From Alphaproteobacteria bacterium (GTDB lineage Bacteria; Pseudomonadota; Alphaproteobacteria; Rickettsiales; UBA1997): a stretch of 64,000 nucleotides of DNA. Each line of letters starts with the position of its first letter. The stretch's first letter is position 1. The stretch is from the NCBI GenBank assembly GCA_021151765.1, contig JAGKWR010000010.1, positions 8,563 to 72,562 of the forward strand. Direction: 5' to 3'. Under the pieces are notes generated by a model that saw only the letters and a program-made list of their open reading frames with translations, did not search any database and was not told the DNA's origin. Shown here one piece after another: positions 8,559 through 17,459 of the stretch. A program made the position numbers and the translations under genes.

Positions 8559-9308
8559 TTGATGAGAAACTTGTTGTTCAGAAATTTCCCCAAGATTTTT
8601 GTTTGTTTCACTTTGTGCATTTTGTTTTCATGCAGTAAGAGTGTTTTTAAGAGCAATGAGGTGTTCGAAAGCAAATATGGTGATAATGTGAAAATGATTA
8701 ACTCTTTGCGCCAAGACAAAACAGTCATCGATATTACAAACAAACGTGATTTTACGGCCGAGCTGGAAAATAATGATTCGCGCTATACTAACCAAAATGT
8801 CACTATCTCTGAACAATATTCTACTCAGCAATTTTATAATCAGGCGCCGAATAACTCTGGTTTTAGCGGGCCAAGAGAAATGTTTGATGTTAATTACGCT
8901 CAAACTATCAACACTCCGTTTAGAAAAATTGGTGCAGAGTTTGACGTAATTGAAATTCCTCCTCAAGATGCTTATGGAGTAAAAGTCGGTATGCAAAATA
9001 AAGAATATTTGTTGGTGAGTCGTAAGCTGTTACAGCGTAATATTGATCAAATTAATCAGGAGCGCACGAAGGAAGATATTGAAAATAGTAATGTTTTAAT
9101 TTCAGAGCAAAAATCACTAAAACGTCGCGCTCGAATGATTAAAATTTTTGGTAGCAATGCGATAGTTGAAGAGGAAGAAAAAAGTAAAAAATCTGATGAT
9201 AAAAATAAGTCTCAGAAAAAATTTGATAGTACAAAAATCGATTCGAATAAAAATAAAGGTTTTATGGATAACCTTTTTAAGAATAATTCTAGCCAAACTA
9301 AACCTTAA
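8559..9308 (+). CDS. Predicted lipoprotein of unknown function
   Basis: A leader of about 25 residues ends in the lipobox LFSCSK, so the mature protein is probably membrane-anchored by an N-terminal acylated cysteine. The rest has no family I recognise: a middle with many Asn, Gln and Tyr, a more ordered stretch (FDVIEIPPQDAYGVKVGMQNKEYLLVS is split by ordinary spacing), and a Lys/Ser/Asn-rich tail. It starts 14 bases after the SPOR lipoprotein and precedes a carboxypeptidase, which suggests a part in cell-wall maintenance. Confidence 0.6.
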   Translation: MMRNLLFRNFPKIFVCFTLCILFSCSKSVFKSNEVFESKYGDNVKMINSLRQDKTVIDITNKRDFTAELENNDSRYTNQNVTISEQYSTQQFYNQAPNNSGFSGPREMFDVNYAQTINTPFRKIGAEFDVIEIPPQDAYGVKVGMQNKEYLLVSRKLLQRNIDQINQERTKEDIENSNVLISEQKSLKRRARMIKIFGSNAIVEEEEKSKKSDDKNKSQKKFDSTKIDSNKNKGFMDNLFKNNSSQTKP

Positions 9309-9337
9309 TTATCGCTGCTCTAAAAATTGTAATTCTT

Positions 9338-10768
9338 ATGAAGTATTTAAAGTATTTTTTAATTTTCTGTTTGAGCTATTCATTGTCGATTAGTGTTGCA
9401 TATAGCAAAAGCAATGATTCCAAAAACAAAACTAGCAAAAATTTATCGAAGAAAAAATCAGCTAAAAATTTGGATAAGAAAGATAAAAAGAATACGCAAA
9501 AAAAAGCCAAAGAAGCCAAGGAAAAAAATCTAAAGACAAAAAAGAAGAATGAAAAAACGACATCAAAAAAGTCGCAATTCATTCTAAATGATGAAGATAA
9601 AGCCAATGAGGAGAATGCTAAAGAGTCAAAAATAGAAAAATCCGACTCTTCAGAAAATCGTGCGGCAAAAATTGCTCAAAATTTACAAGAAGCACAATTC
9701 TATTTTTTGCTTGATGCCGACACGAAAGAAGTTTTGTTAGCGAAAAACCCAGATTCAAGAATTCCGCCATCCTCAATGACCAAAGTTATGACGGCTTACG
9801 TGGTTTTTGATCAGGTAAAAAAAGGTCGCATTCGTTTGGATAACCAGTGTGTGGTTGGTAAAGATGCTTGGAAAAAATATGGCTCAAGTATGTTTTTAAA
9901 TTATGGCGATATTGTTACTATTGATGAATTGGTCAGTGGATTATTGGCGGTTTCAGGAAATGATGCTGCGATTGCTTTGGCGGAAAGCACAGCTGGTGGC
10001 ATTGACAAATTTGTTGATTTGATGAACCAGAAAGCTCAAGAGCTTGGTCTAACAAATAGCCATTTTAAGAATCCACACGGTTTATTTGAAGAAGATCATT
10101 ATATGAGCGTGCGTGATTTGGCGACTTTGACCTCGAGAATTTATCAAGATTTCCCGCAATATTCGCACTATCTTGGCATACAAGAATTTACCTATCGTCA
10201 TATCACTCAGCGCAACCGTAACCCTTTGATCAAAGGAAATTATGAAGGTGTATTGGGTGGAAAAACTGGTCATACAGATGCTGGTGGTTATGGCGTTGTT
10301 GCTGCTGCCAAGCGTGATGATAGAATGCTTATTGCAGTGGTGAATAAAGTTCCAACTCCTAAAAAACGTGCAGCGCTAATTTTTGATTTGATGGATTATG
10401 GTTTTGATAATTTTAACAAATTGAGCTTATTCTCAAAAAATCAACCAGTTGCTAAAGTGAAAACTTGGCTTGGAGCGAAATCTAAAATAAATGCAGTGGT
10501 TAACCGTGATATCGCAATTAACGTGCCGCATGGCAAAAATGATCAAGACGTCAAAGTAAAATTACAATACAAAGAACCGCTATATGCTCCAATAGCAAAG
10601 GGTGATAATATTGGAACTATGAAAATAGAAGTTCAGGGTTACAAAAATTTTGAGTATCCAATTTACGCTGAAGAAAGCGTTGAAAAAGCTGGATACCTAA
10701 AAAGAATTGTTCAGATTACGCGTTACAAAATAAGCGGAATCACGCAATTTTTTAATAATAATAAATAA
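9338..10768 (+). CDS. D-alanyl-D-alanine carboxypeptidase (penicillin-binding protein)
   Basis: This low-molecular-weight PBP of the DacA/DacF (peptidase S11) family trims the terminal D-Ala from peptidoglycan stem peptides. The three serine-enzyme motifs are clear: SSMTKV (SxxK), VSGNDAA (SxN) and GGKTGHTD (KTG). A signal peptide occupies the first 24 residues. Between it and the catalytic domain is an insert of about 90 residues made mostly of Lys, Ser, Asn and Glu, unusual for the family and probably a flexible, positively charged linker. The C-terminal PBP5-like domain is present. The presence of this gene and alr argues for a real peptidoglycan layer. Confidence 0.9.
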   Translation: MKYLKYFLIFCLSYSLSISVAYSKSNDSKNKTSKNLSKKKSAKNLDKKDKKNTQKKAKEAKEKNLKTKKKNEKTTSKKSQFILNDEDKANEENAKESKIEKSDSSENRAAKIAQNLQEAQFYFLLDADTKEVLLAKNPDSRIPPSSMTKVMTAYVVFDQVKKGRIRLDNQCVVGKDAWKKYGSSMFLNYGDIVTIDELVSGLLAVSGNDAAIALAESTAGGIDKFVDLMNQKAQELGLTNSHFKNPHGLFEEDHYMSVRDLATLTSRIYQDFPQYSHYLGIQEFTYRHITQRNRNPLIKGNYEGVLGGKTGHTDAGGYGVVAAAKRDDRMLIAVVNKVPTPKKRAALIFDLMDYGFDNFNKLSLFSKNQPVAKVKTWLGAKSKINAVVNRDIAINVPHGKNDQDVKVKLQYKEPLYAPIAKGDNIGTMKIEVQGYKNFEYPIYAEESVEKAGYLKRIVQITRYKISGITQFFNNNK

Positions 10769-10781
10769 TATTTCTAAAGTT

Positions 10782-11096
10782 ATGGATATGAAATCCTTGA
10801 TGCGTCAAGCACAAGAAATGCAAAAGAAAATGCAAAAAATTCAAGATGAAATGGCTAATGCTGAATTCGAAGGTTCAGCTGGTGGTGGCATGGTGAAAGT
10901 AGTAATTACAGGGGTAGGTGTTGCGAAAAAAGTAACGATCGATCCAGCTTTGATTAGTAAAGATGAAAAAGAAATTTTAGAAGATTTACTGGTTGCGGCG
11001 TTTAATGATGCTAAAAACAAAGCTGACGAAGGTTCATCAAGCTCAATCAAGTCAGCAACAAGCGGCATTCCACTTCCTCCAGGATTTAAATTTTAA
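10782..11096 (+). CDS. ybaB: YbaB/EbfC family nucleoid-associated protein
   Basis: This 104-residue protein has the family start (MxxLMRQAQEMQKKMQK coiled helix), the GSAGGGMVKVVITG strand pair, and the end segment SGIPLPPGFKF. YbaB proteins are small homodimers that bind DNA and are thought to organise the nucleoid. In most bacteria the gene lies between dnaX and recR; here neither neighbour is present and it stands between a carboxypeptidase and trpF. Confidence 0.93.
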   Translation: MDMKSLMRQAQEMQKKMQKIQDEMANAEFEGSAGGGMVKVVITGVGVAKKVTIDPALISKDEKEILEDLLVAAFNDAKNKADEGSSSSIKSATSGIPLPPGFKF

Positions 11097-11104
11097 TAAT
11101 TTTT

Positions 11105-11749
11105 ATGAAAGTTAAGTTGTGTGGTTTCACAGAAGCCGCTACATTGAAAGCGGCAATCGTAAATAAAGCTGATTTTATTGGTTTTGTTTTTGCCGCCAAC
11201 TCTCCACGCTATATTGATCCAGAACAAGTTGCAGAACTCTCTAAATTAGTCCCTCCTACCATTAATAAAGTTGCTGTCTTTGCTAACACTGATCTTGAGA
11301 TAATCAAAAAGGTTCACAAAAACTTAAATCCGCAATATTTCCAATTTCATGGTTCAGAAACACCGAGATTTTTGGAAAAGATTCGTGAAATTTTTCCGCG
11401 CGTAAAAATTATCAAAGCTTTCAAAATAGCTAATCGCAACGATTTGCGTGAGGTTAGAGCTTTCGAATCAGTTTCGGATATGTTTTTATTCGATAGCAAA
11501 CCAAGAAATGCAAAAGAACCGATGGGTGGTTCTGGACAGTCTTTTGATTGGAAAATTTTGTTTGGTTTTAGAAGTAGAAGAGAGTGGTTTTTATCTGGTG
11601 GTTTGGATAGTAGTAATGCTTTGGTGGCCGCTAAAATTGCTGGTGCGCGAGCAATTGATGTCTCGTCCGGAATTGAAAAAACTCGTGGTCAAAAATCAAT
11701 CGAACTGATTGAGCAATTTATGAATAAAGTCAAAAATAATGTTGCGTAG
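11105..11749 (+). CDS. trpF: Phosphoribosylanthranilate isomerase
   Basis: TrpF catalyses the Amadori rearrangement of phosphoribosylanthranilate in tryptophan synthesis. The 214-residue (beta/alpha)8 barrel shows KLCGF with the catalytic cysteine, FVFAANSPR, QFHGSE, the DS...GGSGQSFDW segment with the catalytic Asp and phosphate loop, LSGGLDSSN, and DVSSGIE near the end. The usual partners trpB and trpA are not adjacent and no other trp gene is in the window. It overlaps the following permease gene by 11 bases, so the two are probably cotranscribed. Confidence 0.9.
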   Translation: MKVKLCGFTEAATLKAAIVNKADFIGFVFAANSPRYIDPEQVAELSKLVPPTINKVAVFANTDLEIIKKVHKNLNPQYFQFHGSETPRFLEKIREIFPRVKIIKAFKIANRNDLREVRAFESVSDMFLFDSKPRNAKEPMGGSGQSFDWKILFGFRSRREWFLSGGLDSSNALVAAKIAGARAIDVSSGIEKTRGQKSIELIEQFMNKVKNNVA

Positions 11750-13700
11750 AATTGCAAATTTTTTAATCGGTAAAGCCAGAGATCCTTTTGATAAAGAAAC
11801 TAGACAACACATTTCTTTAGTCGCTTTTCTAGCTTGGATTGGTCTTGGAGCGGATGGAATTTCTTCTTCTTGTTATGGTCCAGAAGAAGCTTTCTTGGCA
11901 TTAGGTATTCATCAAGATTTGGCAATTTATTTAGCGATTGCTACAGCATTTACCGTTTTCATTATTTCTTACGCTTATACTCAAGTAATTGAGTTATTTC
12001 CAAAAGGTGGCGGTGGATATCGTGTAGCCACAAGATTACTTGGTAAGAATGCTGGCTTGATTTCCGGTTCGGCCTTATTGATCGATTATGTCCTAACTAT
12101 TGCAATTTCGGTTGCTAGTGGAATCGATGCTATTTTCAGTTTTCTGCCTATTGAGTGGCAAGTAGCAAAATTATGGATTGCGATTTTCTTTGTAGGTGTC
12201 CTGGCCATACTGAATTTGCGTGGTATGAAAGAGTCTATCAAATTTTTGATGCCGATCTTTTTGGGTTTTATTATTACGCACTTCTTTCTGATACTTTATG
12301 GTATAATCGCTCATCACTCTGGTGTTTCTGATCTTATTCCCAAAGCGGTAAAAGAGACTTCTGAACTTAGCAGTTCTGCGGGTTTGGTGTTTGTGATTTC
12401 TTTATTTTTAAAAGCCTTCTCTATGGGTGGTGGTACATATACCGGATTGGAAGCAGTTTCAAATAACGTTCATTCTCTAGCGGAGCCGCGAGTTAAAACT
12501 GCTAAAATGACGATGTTCATTGTTGCAGTTTCTTTAGCTTTTATGGCAGCTGGTATCATCATGATTTATTTATTGTGGGATGTTGTAAAAATTGAAGGTC
12601 AAACTTTGAATGCTTCAGTTTTCTATACCATTACTGAAAATTGGCGTATCGGTAATTTTGAAGTTGGTGCTGCTGTTGTTCCTATAGTATTAGCTTTGGA
12701 AGCTGGATTGTTGATTGTTGCGGCAAATTCTGGATTTTTAGCCGGCCCAAGTGTTGTAGCTAATATGGCGAGTGATGAATGGATGCCTAAATCTTTTAGC
12801 TCTCTTTCAAGCAGATTGGTGGTAAAAAATGGTATTTTGTTTATGGCGATTGCTGCAGTTATAACTTTGATCATTACTAAAGGTTCAGTGCACGTTTTGG
12901 TCGTGCTTTATTCGATTAATGTTTTCATAACTTTCTCAATGTCATTATTGGGTCTGATGATTTATTGGTTCCGTAATCGTCGTCGTAAATTGCACTGGCG
13001 CAAAAAGTTGATTGTTGCTTCCGTAGGTTTCGTTTTATGTTTTGCTATTTTGATGGTTACAATCTTTGAGAAATTCTACGAAGGTGGTTGGGTAACTTTG
13101 ATTATTACTTCAATTTTTGTAGCTGCCGGTTGGGGAATTAAACGTATGTATAATAACTTCAAAATGCGTTTGGCATTAACGGAAATGCAGTTCTTTGATT
13201 ATGAAAATATTGCTCCAACCTTGGAAGAAATTGCAATTGATAAATCAGCGCCAACAGCAGCGATTATTGTTGACCAAACTTTCGGAAGTGGAATGAACTG
13301 TTTGTTACAAATTAAAAAAACTTTTCCAGGAATTTTCCAAAATTTTATTTTTGTGACAGTCGGTGAACTTGATTCGAACACATTCCGTGAAGAAAAAAGA
13401 TGGCGTGATATGCGCCGTAAAACCAAAACTTCTTTGCGTAAATATCGTAACTACTGCAACGCTAATGGTCGTTTTGCCAAAGCTTACGTTGGGTACGGAA
13501 CTGATATTGTGGAAAAGTTAACGCAATTGACAGATCGCGTAAGCAAAGATTATCCGAATGTAGTTTTCTTCGGTACTAAATTTATTTTCGACAATGAAAA
13601 TATTTTTACGCAAATTTTGTATAACCACGTTCCTTACATCATGCAGCGTAGGTTGCATGTCCGTGGTCAAAATATGGTGATTTTGCCAATGAAGATCTAA
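11739..13700 (+). CDS. APC-superfamily permease, KimA-like, with a cytosolic C-terminal domain
   Basis: An integral membrane transporter of about twelve helices with a soluble tail. The start resembles the KimA/YdaO potassium-importer branch of the APC superfamily: a basic cytosolic leader, then SSSCYGPEEAFLAL on helix 1 and FPKGGGGYRVATRLLG, the glycine-rich loop usual for this branch. After residue 480 a soluble domain (APTAAIIVDQTFGSGMN onward) resembles a USP-like fold, as in other members. Potassium is the likely substrate by family, but amino acids cannot be excluded. The 653-residue length fits. The start overlaps trpF. Confidence 0.75.
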   Translation: MLRRIANFLIGKARDPFDKETRQHISLVAFLAWIGLGADGISSSCYGPEEAFLALGIHQDLAIYLAIATAFTVFIISYAYTQVIELFPKGGGGYRVATRLLGKNAGLISGSALLIDYVLTIAISVASGIDAIFSFLPIEWQVAKLWIAIFFVGVLAILNLRGMKESIKFLMPIFLGFIITHFFLILYGIIAHHSGVSDLIPKAVKETSELSSSAGLVFVISLFLKAFSMGGGTYTGLEAVSNNVHSLAEPRVKTAKMTMFIVAVSLAFMAAGIIMIYLLWDVVKIEGQTLNASVFYTITENWRIGNFEVGAAVVPIVLALEAGLLIVAANSGFLAGPSVVANMASDEWMPKSFSSLSSRLVVKNGILFMAIAAVITLIITKGSVHVLVVLYSINVFITFSMSLLGLMIYWFRNRRRKLHWRKKLIVASVGFVLCFAILMVTIFEKFYEGGWVTLIITSIFVAAGWGIKRMYNNFKMRLALTEMQFFDYENIAPTLEEIAIDKSAPTAAIIVDQTFGSGMNCLLQIKKTFPGIFQNFIFVTVGELDSNTFREEKRWRDMRRKTKTSLRKYRNYCNANGRFAKAYVGYGTDIVEKLTQLTDRVSKDYPNVVFFGTKFIFDNENIFTQILYNHVPYIMQRRLHVRGQNMVILPMKI

Positions 13701-13752
13701 TCTTTCTGGGTAAAAAGTAGTAATGAATTTATTTATCTAAATCCAGTCTCAC

Positions 13753-13762
13753 AAAGGAGGAG
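13753..13762 (+). promoter_or_regulatory. Strong ribosome-binding site fixing a GTG start
   Basis: AAAGGAGGAG lies 7 bases before the GTG at 13770. It is the best Shine-Dalgarno match noticed in the window and decides the start of the histidine kinase gene, where no ATG is available nearby. Confidence 0.75.
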
Positions 13763-13769
13763 TCATAGT

Positions 13770-16064
13770 GTGAAAAAGTTATTTCTGCGTCGATTCTTAC
13801 CTTCTTTGAGTAAAGATTTTATTCTAATCTGTCGTATTTCGATTGTAGAAATTATCATTATTGGCCTGCTTTTGATTAAGTTTTCTCTTGATTATGAGCA
13901 AAGCAAAATCACGGAAAAAACCTCTATTGCTGCCAACCAAGTTGAGAAACTTATTTCTTCGGATGTTCGCTATTTAAAATATCAGCTGTTCTACGTAAGC
14001 CAGCAAATCAAAACTGTTGATACTGATAAAGATGTAATCGGTATTACAAAAATTTTATCTTCTTTTACTTTCAGAACTAAAGATCAATTGGACGTTTTTA
14101 TAAATTGGAACTCGTTTTCTTGGGTTGATAAAAAGAATAAAATGATATCTGACGGAGTTCATGGTTTGATAAAAAATCCCATAGATGTTTCGGGTCGTGA
14201 TTACCTTAAAAAGACGACTGAAAATTCAGACCAATTAGTGTTTGGGGAAGCTGTTTTAGGAGTTTTGTCAAATCGTTTGATTATTCCGATTGGTGTCGGA
14301 GTTTTTTCCCAGCAGCAGCAATATTTAGGAACTTTGGTTTTTGGTCTCGATATGGAGATAGTTTTGCAAAAAATATTGCGATTGATTGGAGATGAAGATT
14401 TTGACTTTGTTATAATCAACAACAATAAAATTGCTATCGAGTCAGCAAATATCAGCGCCAAAGAACAAGATTTAGCCAAACAATATTTAACTGAGTTTTC
14501 GAACGATCCTAACAAAAATTTCACAAGTTCGTGGTGGGATGTTTTGTTCGGAGGTAAAGCATTTTTTGCGGTGAAAAACGTAAAAGAATCTCCTTTAACA
14601 ATTTTAGCATTTTATGATCCGGCTAAGTCTTTTGATCAATTGCTAAAAGTTTTATTGAAGCAGCTATTTTTCGTGTTTTTGGTGATATGTTCTTGTGTAA
14701 TTTTATTTCGGAAAATACGCCGACGTATTGTTGAACCGGTTTCGGAATTATCAAAATTTGCTTTGAAAATTGCCGAAGGAGATTTTGAGTTTGTTGCTAA
14801 AAAACCAAAATCAGCAGAGTTACTCGATCTCTTCGCAATTTTAAGTTCCGTACGTAATTCAGCCAAAAGAGAAAAAAATTTGATGCAACAGCTTGAGTTG
14901 ACAAATCGCCAACTTTCAAAAGCCAACGATGCTAAAGCAGAATTTTTAGCGAAATCATCTCACGATATTAAAAATTATATTTTCGGAATTTTGGGATTGA
15001 GTCGCATCATTTTGCAAAGCAAAGATAAAGAACGAATTCTTGCTAATGAAGAGTTGCAAATGATCGAAATCATTGCCGATCAATCGAAAGAATTAATGCA
15101 CTTTGTTGAAGATTTACTAGATACTAACCAAATCGAAGTTGGAGAATTTGTTTTAGACAAAATGCAGCTTTGTGATCTAGGAGTTTTGATAGAACGCATA
15201 GTTTTGCTGAATAAAAGTTTAGCGACCCGACATAAGGTAATGGTTTACAGTAAAATTTCTCAGGAACTGCCAAAAATAAAATGTGATGTAAGGCGCATGA
15301 AGCAGATTCTGTTTAATATAATCACTAATGCCATCAAGTACAGTAAGGAAGGGGGAGAGGTTAATATTACGGTTAATTATTCCAAAGATGATAAAAATTT
15401 GTGTGTAAAAGTTATTGACCAAGGGATCGGAATGGAGAAAGACGAGATCGAAATGTTATTGTTAGGAAAAGGGAGAAATATTGATAAATCAGATGTCGCT
15501 GAAATTGATTCTCATGGTTTGGGAATGCAAATAGTTCTGAATTTGATCAAGTTGCATAATGGCACGATAGAGATTACTTCGCAAAAAGGTCAGGGCACAA
15601 CAATTAAAATGTGCTTTAAAGTTGAAGATTTAGAGCAAAAAGTTGCAGTTGAAAATCTTGAAGTAGAGACGCAAATTCAAGGCTATAAAACCATTTTGTT
15701 AGTCGAAGACAATCCTACAAATATCAAAATTACGGCAAAAATACTACAAAGCGTTGGTTATAAAGTATTGTCAGCCGAGAATGGCTCTGATGCTATAAAA
15801 ATGCTTGATGATAACACTGTAGATTTAATTCTAATGGATGGAGAAATGCCGATTATGAACGGATACGATGCTACGCGCAAAATTCGTGAAGGTTTAGTTT
15901 TTAAGAATTTCCAAAATTACAAAAATATTCCTATAATCGCCCTAATGTCGTCTTCTGATGCAGAAACAATAAAACGAGCTTTAGCAAGCGGAATGAATCT
16001 TCACCTCGATAAATCTTCATCACGCACTAAGCTGCTGTCTACAATCGAGGATTGTTTAAAATAA
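13770..16064 (+). CDS. Hybrid sensor histidine kinase with dCache-like sensor and receiver
   Basis: Domains in order: membrane helix near residues 18-40, periplasmic double-Cache-like sensor to about 290 (DVSGRDYLKKT is typical), second helix about 295-313, HAMP-like linker, HisKA with H398 in AKSSHDIKNY, HATPase with N-box (ILFNIITNAIKYS) and G-boxes (DQGIGM, SHGLGMQIV), and a C-terminal receiver with phospho-acceptor D690 in LILMDGEMP. The H-box is unusual: the common HELRTPL is replaced by HDIKNYI. The receiver has ALMSS where ALTA is common. No separate response regulator adjoins it, so the output partner is unknown. Confidence 0.9.
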   Translation: MKKLFLRRFLPSLSKDFILICRISIVEIIIIGLLLIKFSLDYEQSKITEKTSIAANQVEKLISSDVRYLKYQLFYVSQQIKTVDTDKDVIGITKILSSFTFRTKDQLDVFINWNSFSWVDKKNKMISDGVHGLIKNPIDVSGRDYLKKTTENSDQLVFGEAVLGVLSNRLIIPIGVGVFSQQQQYLGTLVFGLDMEIVLQKILRLIGDEDFDFVIINNNKIAIESANISAKEQDLAKQYLTEFSNDPNKNFTSSWWDVLFGGKAFFAVKNVKESPLTILAFYDPAKSFDQLLKVLLKQLFFVFLVICSCVILFRKIRRRIVEPVSELSKFALKIAEGDFEFVAKKPKSAELLDLFAILSSVRNSAKREKNLMQQLELTNRQLSKANDAKAEFLAKSSHDIKNYIFGILGLSRIILQSKDKERILANEELQMIEIIADQSKELMHFVEDLLDTNQIEVGEFVLDKMQLCDLGVLIERIVLLNKSLATRHKVMVYSKISQELPKIKCDVRRMKQILFNIITNAIKYSKEGGEVNITVNYSKDDKNLCVKVIDQGIGMEKDEIEMLLLGKGRNIDKSDVAEIDSHGLGMQIVLNLIKLHNGTIEITSQKGQGTTIKMCFKVEDLEQKVAVENLEVETQIQGYKTILLVEDNPTNIKITAKILQSVGYKVLSAENGSDAIKMLDDNTVDLILMDGEMPIMNGYDATRKIREGLVFKNFQNYKNIPIIALMSSSDAETIKRALASGMNLHLDKSSSRTKLLSTIEDCLK

Positions 16065-16071
16065 TTTTATC

Positions 16072-16983
16072 ATGAAAAAAAGTAGCAATCTTTTCGTATT
16101 AATTCTGCTTGGAATAATGTGGTCAACTTTTGCCGCATTTACCAAAGTTTCAGCTGAGAATTTACAGCCATTTTTTGTGTCGTTCGGACGTTTAGCAATT
16201 GGTGGTTCAATGCTTTACGCGGTTGCTTTTTTGCGTAAACAAAAAGTGTTTTTGGCAAAAAATTTTAAGCGATATTTTGTTGTCGGATTTTTTAATTCGG
16301 CTTTGCCTTTTTCGTTATTTGCCTTGTCCGCCAAATATTTGGATAGCGGAGTAGCCGCCATTTTGGATGGTGCAGTGCCAATGTTTGAAGTGTTAATTGC
16401 TGGTTTAGTTTTGCGCCATCATGTTGATAAAAATTCGATGATTGGTGTTCTTTGTGGTGTTGTTGGGATCATCGTTACGTCTTACGGCAATATTTCGAAT
16501 TTGGATTTAGCCTTGGTGCAAGTTGCAGCCATCATTGCGATATTAGCAGCAACTGCTTCTTACGCTGCGGCATCGCATTATGTTAATTTGCGTTGTAAAG
16601 ATATTGAGCCGATGCAAATGGCAACTGGTAGTGTGGTGTGCGCCGCACTAATTACATTTCCCAGCATTTTCTTTACGGATTTTAGTCCTTTAGCCAATCC
16701 TAAAGTTTTTGCATCACTTGCTGGACTTGGAATTTTTTGTACCGGAATTTCCTACATTTTTTATTTCAAATTAACCGCCGAAGAAGGGCCAAGAATCGCT
16801 GTGAGTGTGGTTTTGTTAATTCCCGTTTTTGGTACAATTTTTGGCATTTTATTTTTAGAAGAAGCCGCCTCAGTCAGCAAAATCATTGGATGCATTATGA
16901 TTTTGGTCAGTATGAAATTTATCCTCAATTTATCACGCAGCAGCTTTTTTAAATCTAAGAGAACTCCAGATTTAGTCGGTTAA
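16072..16983 (+). CDS. EamA/DMT-family transporter
   Basis: This 303-residue protein has about ten hydrophobic helices arranged as two EamA repeats (first half ending near residue 140; second beginning near 150). Such permeases export or import small metabolites; in Rickettsiales members carry S-adenosylmethionine or amino acids, but the substrate cannot be read from the sequence. It begins 7 bases after the histidine kinase stop, so the kinase and transporter may share a transcript. Confidence 0.8.
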   Translation: MKKSSNLFVLILLGIMWSTFAAFTKVSAENLQPFFVSFGRLAIGGSMLYAVAFLRKQKVFLAKNFKRYFVVGFFNSALPFSLFALSAKYLDSGVAAILDGAVPMFEVLIAGLVLRHHVDKNSMIGVLCGVVGIIVTSYGNISNLDLALVQVAAIIAILAATASYAAASHYVNLRCKDIEPMQMATGSVVCAALITFPSIFFTDFSPLANPKVFASLAGLGIFCTGISYIFYFKLTAEEGPRIAVSVVLLIPVFGTIFGILFLEEAASVSKIIGCIMILVSMKFILNLSRSSFFKSKRTPDLVG

Positions 16984-16998
16984 TTTTATAGCACAGAG

Positions 16999-17454
16999 TT
17001 AATTATTTCTTACTGCGAGTTCTCGCGCTCTATCTTCAAAAGCTTGCATCATTTTTTCGGTAGCACGTTCAAAAATTCCGCCCAACATTTTTGAAAGTAG
17101 AAATGAGTTAAATTCGAAATCGATAAAGAATTCTATTTCACAGTTACCATCTTCCAAATCGCGAAATTTCCATTGATTGATCAATTTCTTAAACGGTCCT
17201 TGGATCGCGACAACATCAACAAAATATGAGCCGTCGGTGGTTTTTCCGTGTTTTACGTCAGAACGATATTTTTCGAAAAAATTTTTAAAACTAACCAGTA
17301 AATCGGCTTCTAAATTATTTTCAGAAATTTGACGTACGATTTTTGCTTGTTTGCACCACGGCAAAAATTGCGGATATTTTTCGATATCCATGACCAAATC
17401 GTGCAAATGTTGTGCTGAAAATGGTAATGTTTTGGTTTGTCTTAGAGAAGGCAT
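16999..17454 (-). CDS. Coq10/RatA-like START-domain protein
   Basis: This 151-residue protein of the SRPBCC (START-like) superfamily opens with the usual pattern (YSAxxLxDLVMDIEKYPQFLPWCKQ) and has the two central strands and long C-terminal helix. In alphaproteobacteria and mitochondria this subfamily (Coq10) binds ubiquinone and helps respiration; the E. coli homologue was named RatA, a ribosome-associated factor. With ubiB in the same window, the quinone role is the likelier reading. It lies 5 bases downstream of ffh. Confidence 0.85.
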   Translation of the reverse strand: MPSLRQTKTLPFSAQHLHDLVMDIEKYPQFLPWCKQAKIVRQISENNLEADLLVSFKNFFEKYRSDVKHGKTTDGSYFVDVVAIQGPFKKLINQWKFRDLEDGNCEIEFFIDFEFNSFLLSKMLGGIFERATEKMMQAFEDRARELAVRNN

Positions 17455-17459
17455 AAAAA

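Noticed and set aside
8628..8996. 122-residue minus-strand frame opposite the second lipoprotein
   Set aside because: Its composition is that of the complement of the Asn/Lys-rich lipoprotein gene; no start signal or motif.
9436..9606. Lys/Asn-rich stretch as a possible frameshifted or repeat region
   Set aside because: The frame is continuous with the signal peptide and catalytic domain of the carboxypeptidase, so it is a low-complexity linker and not a sequencing fault.
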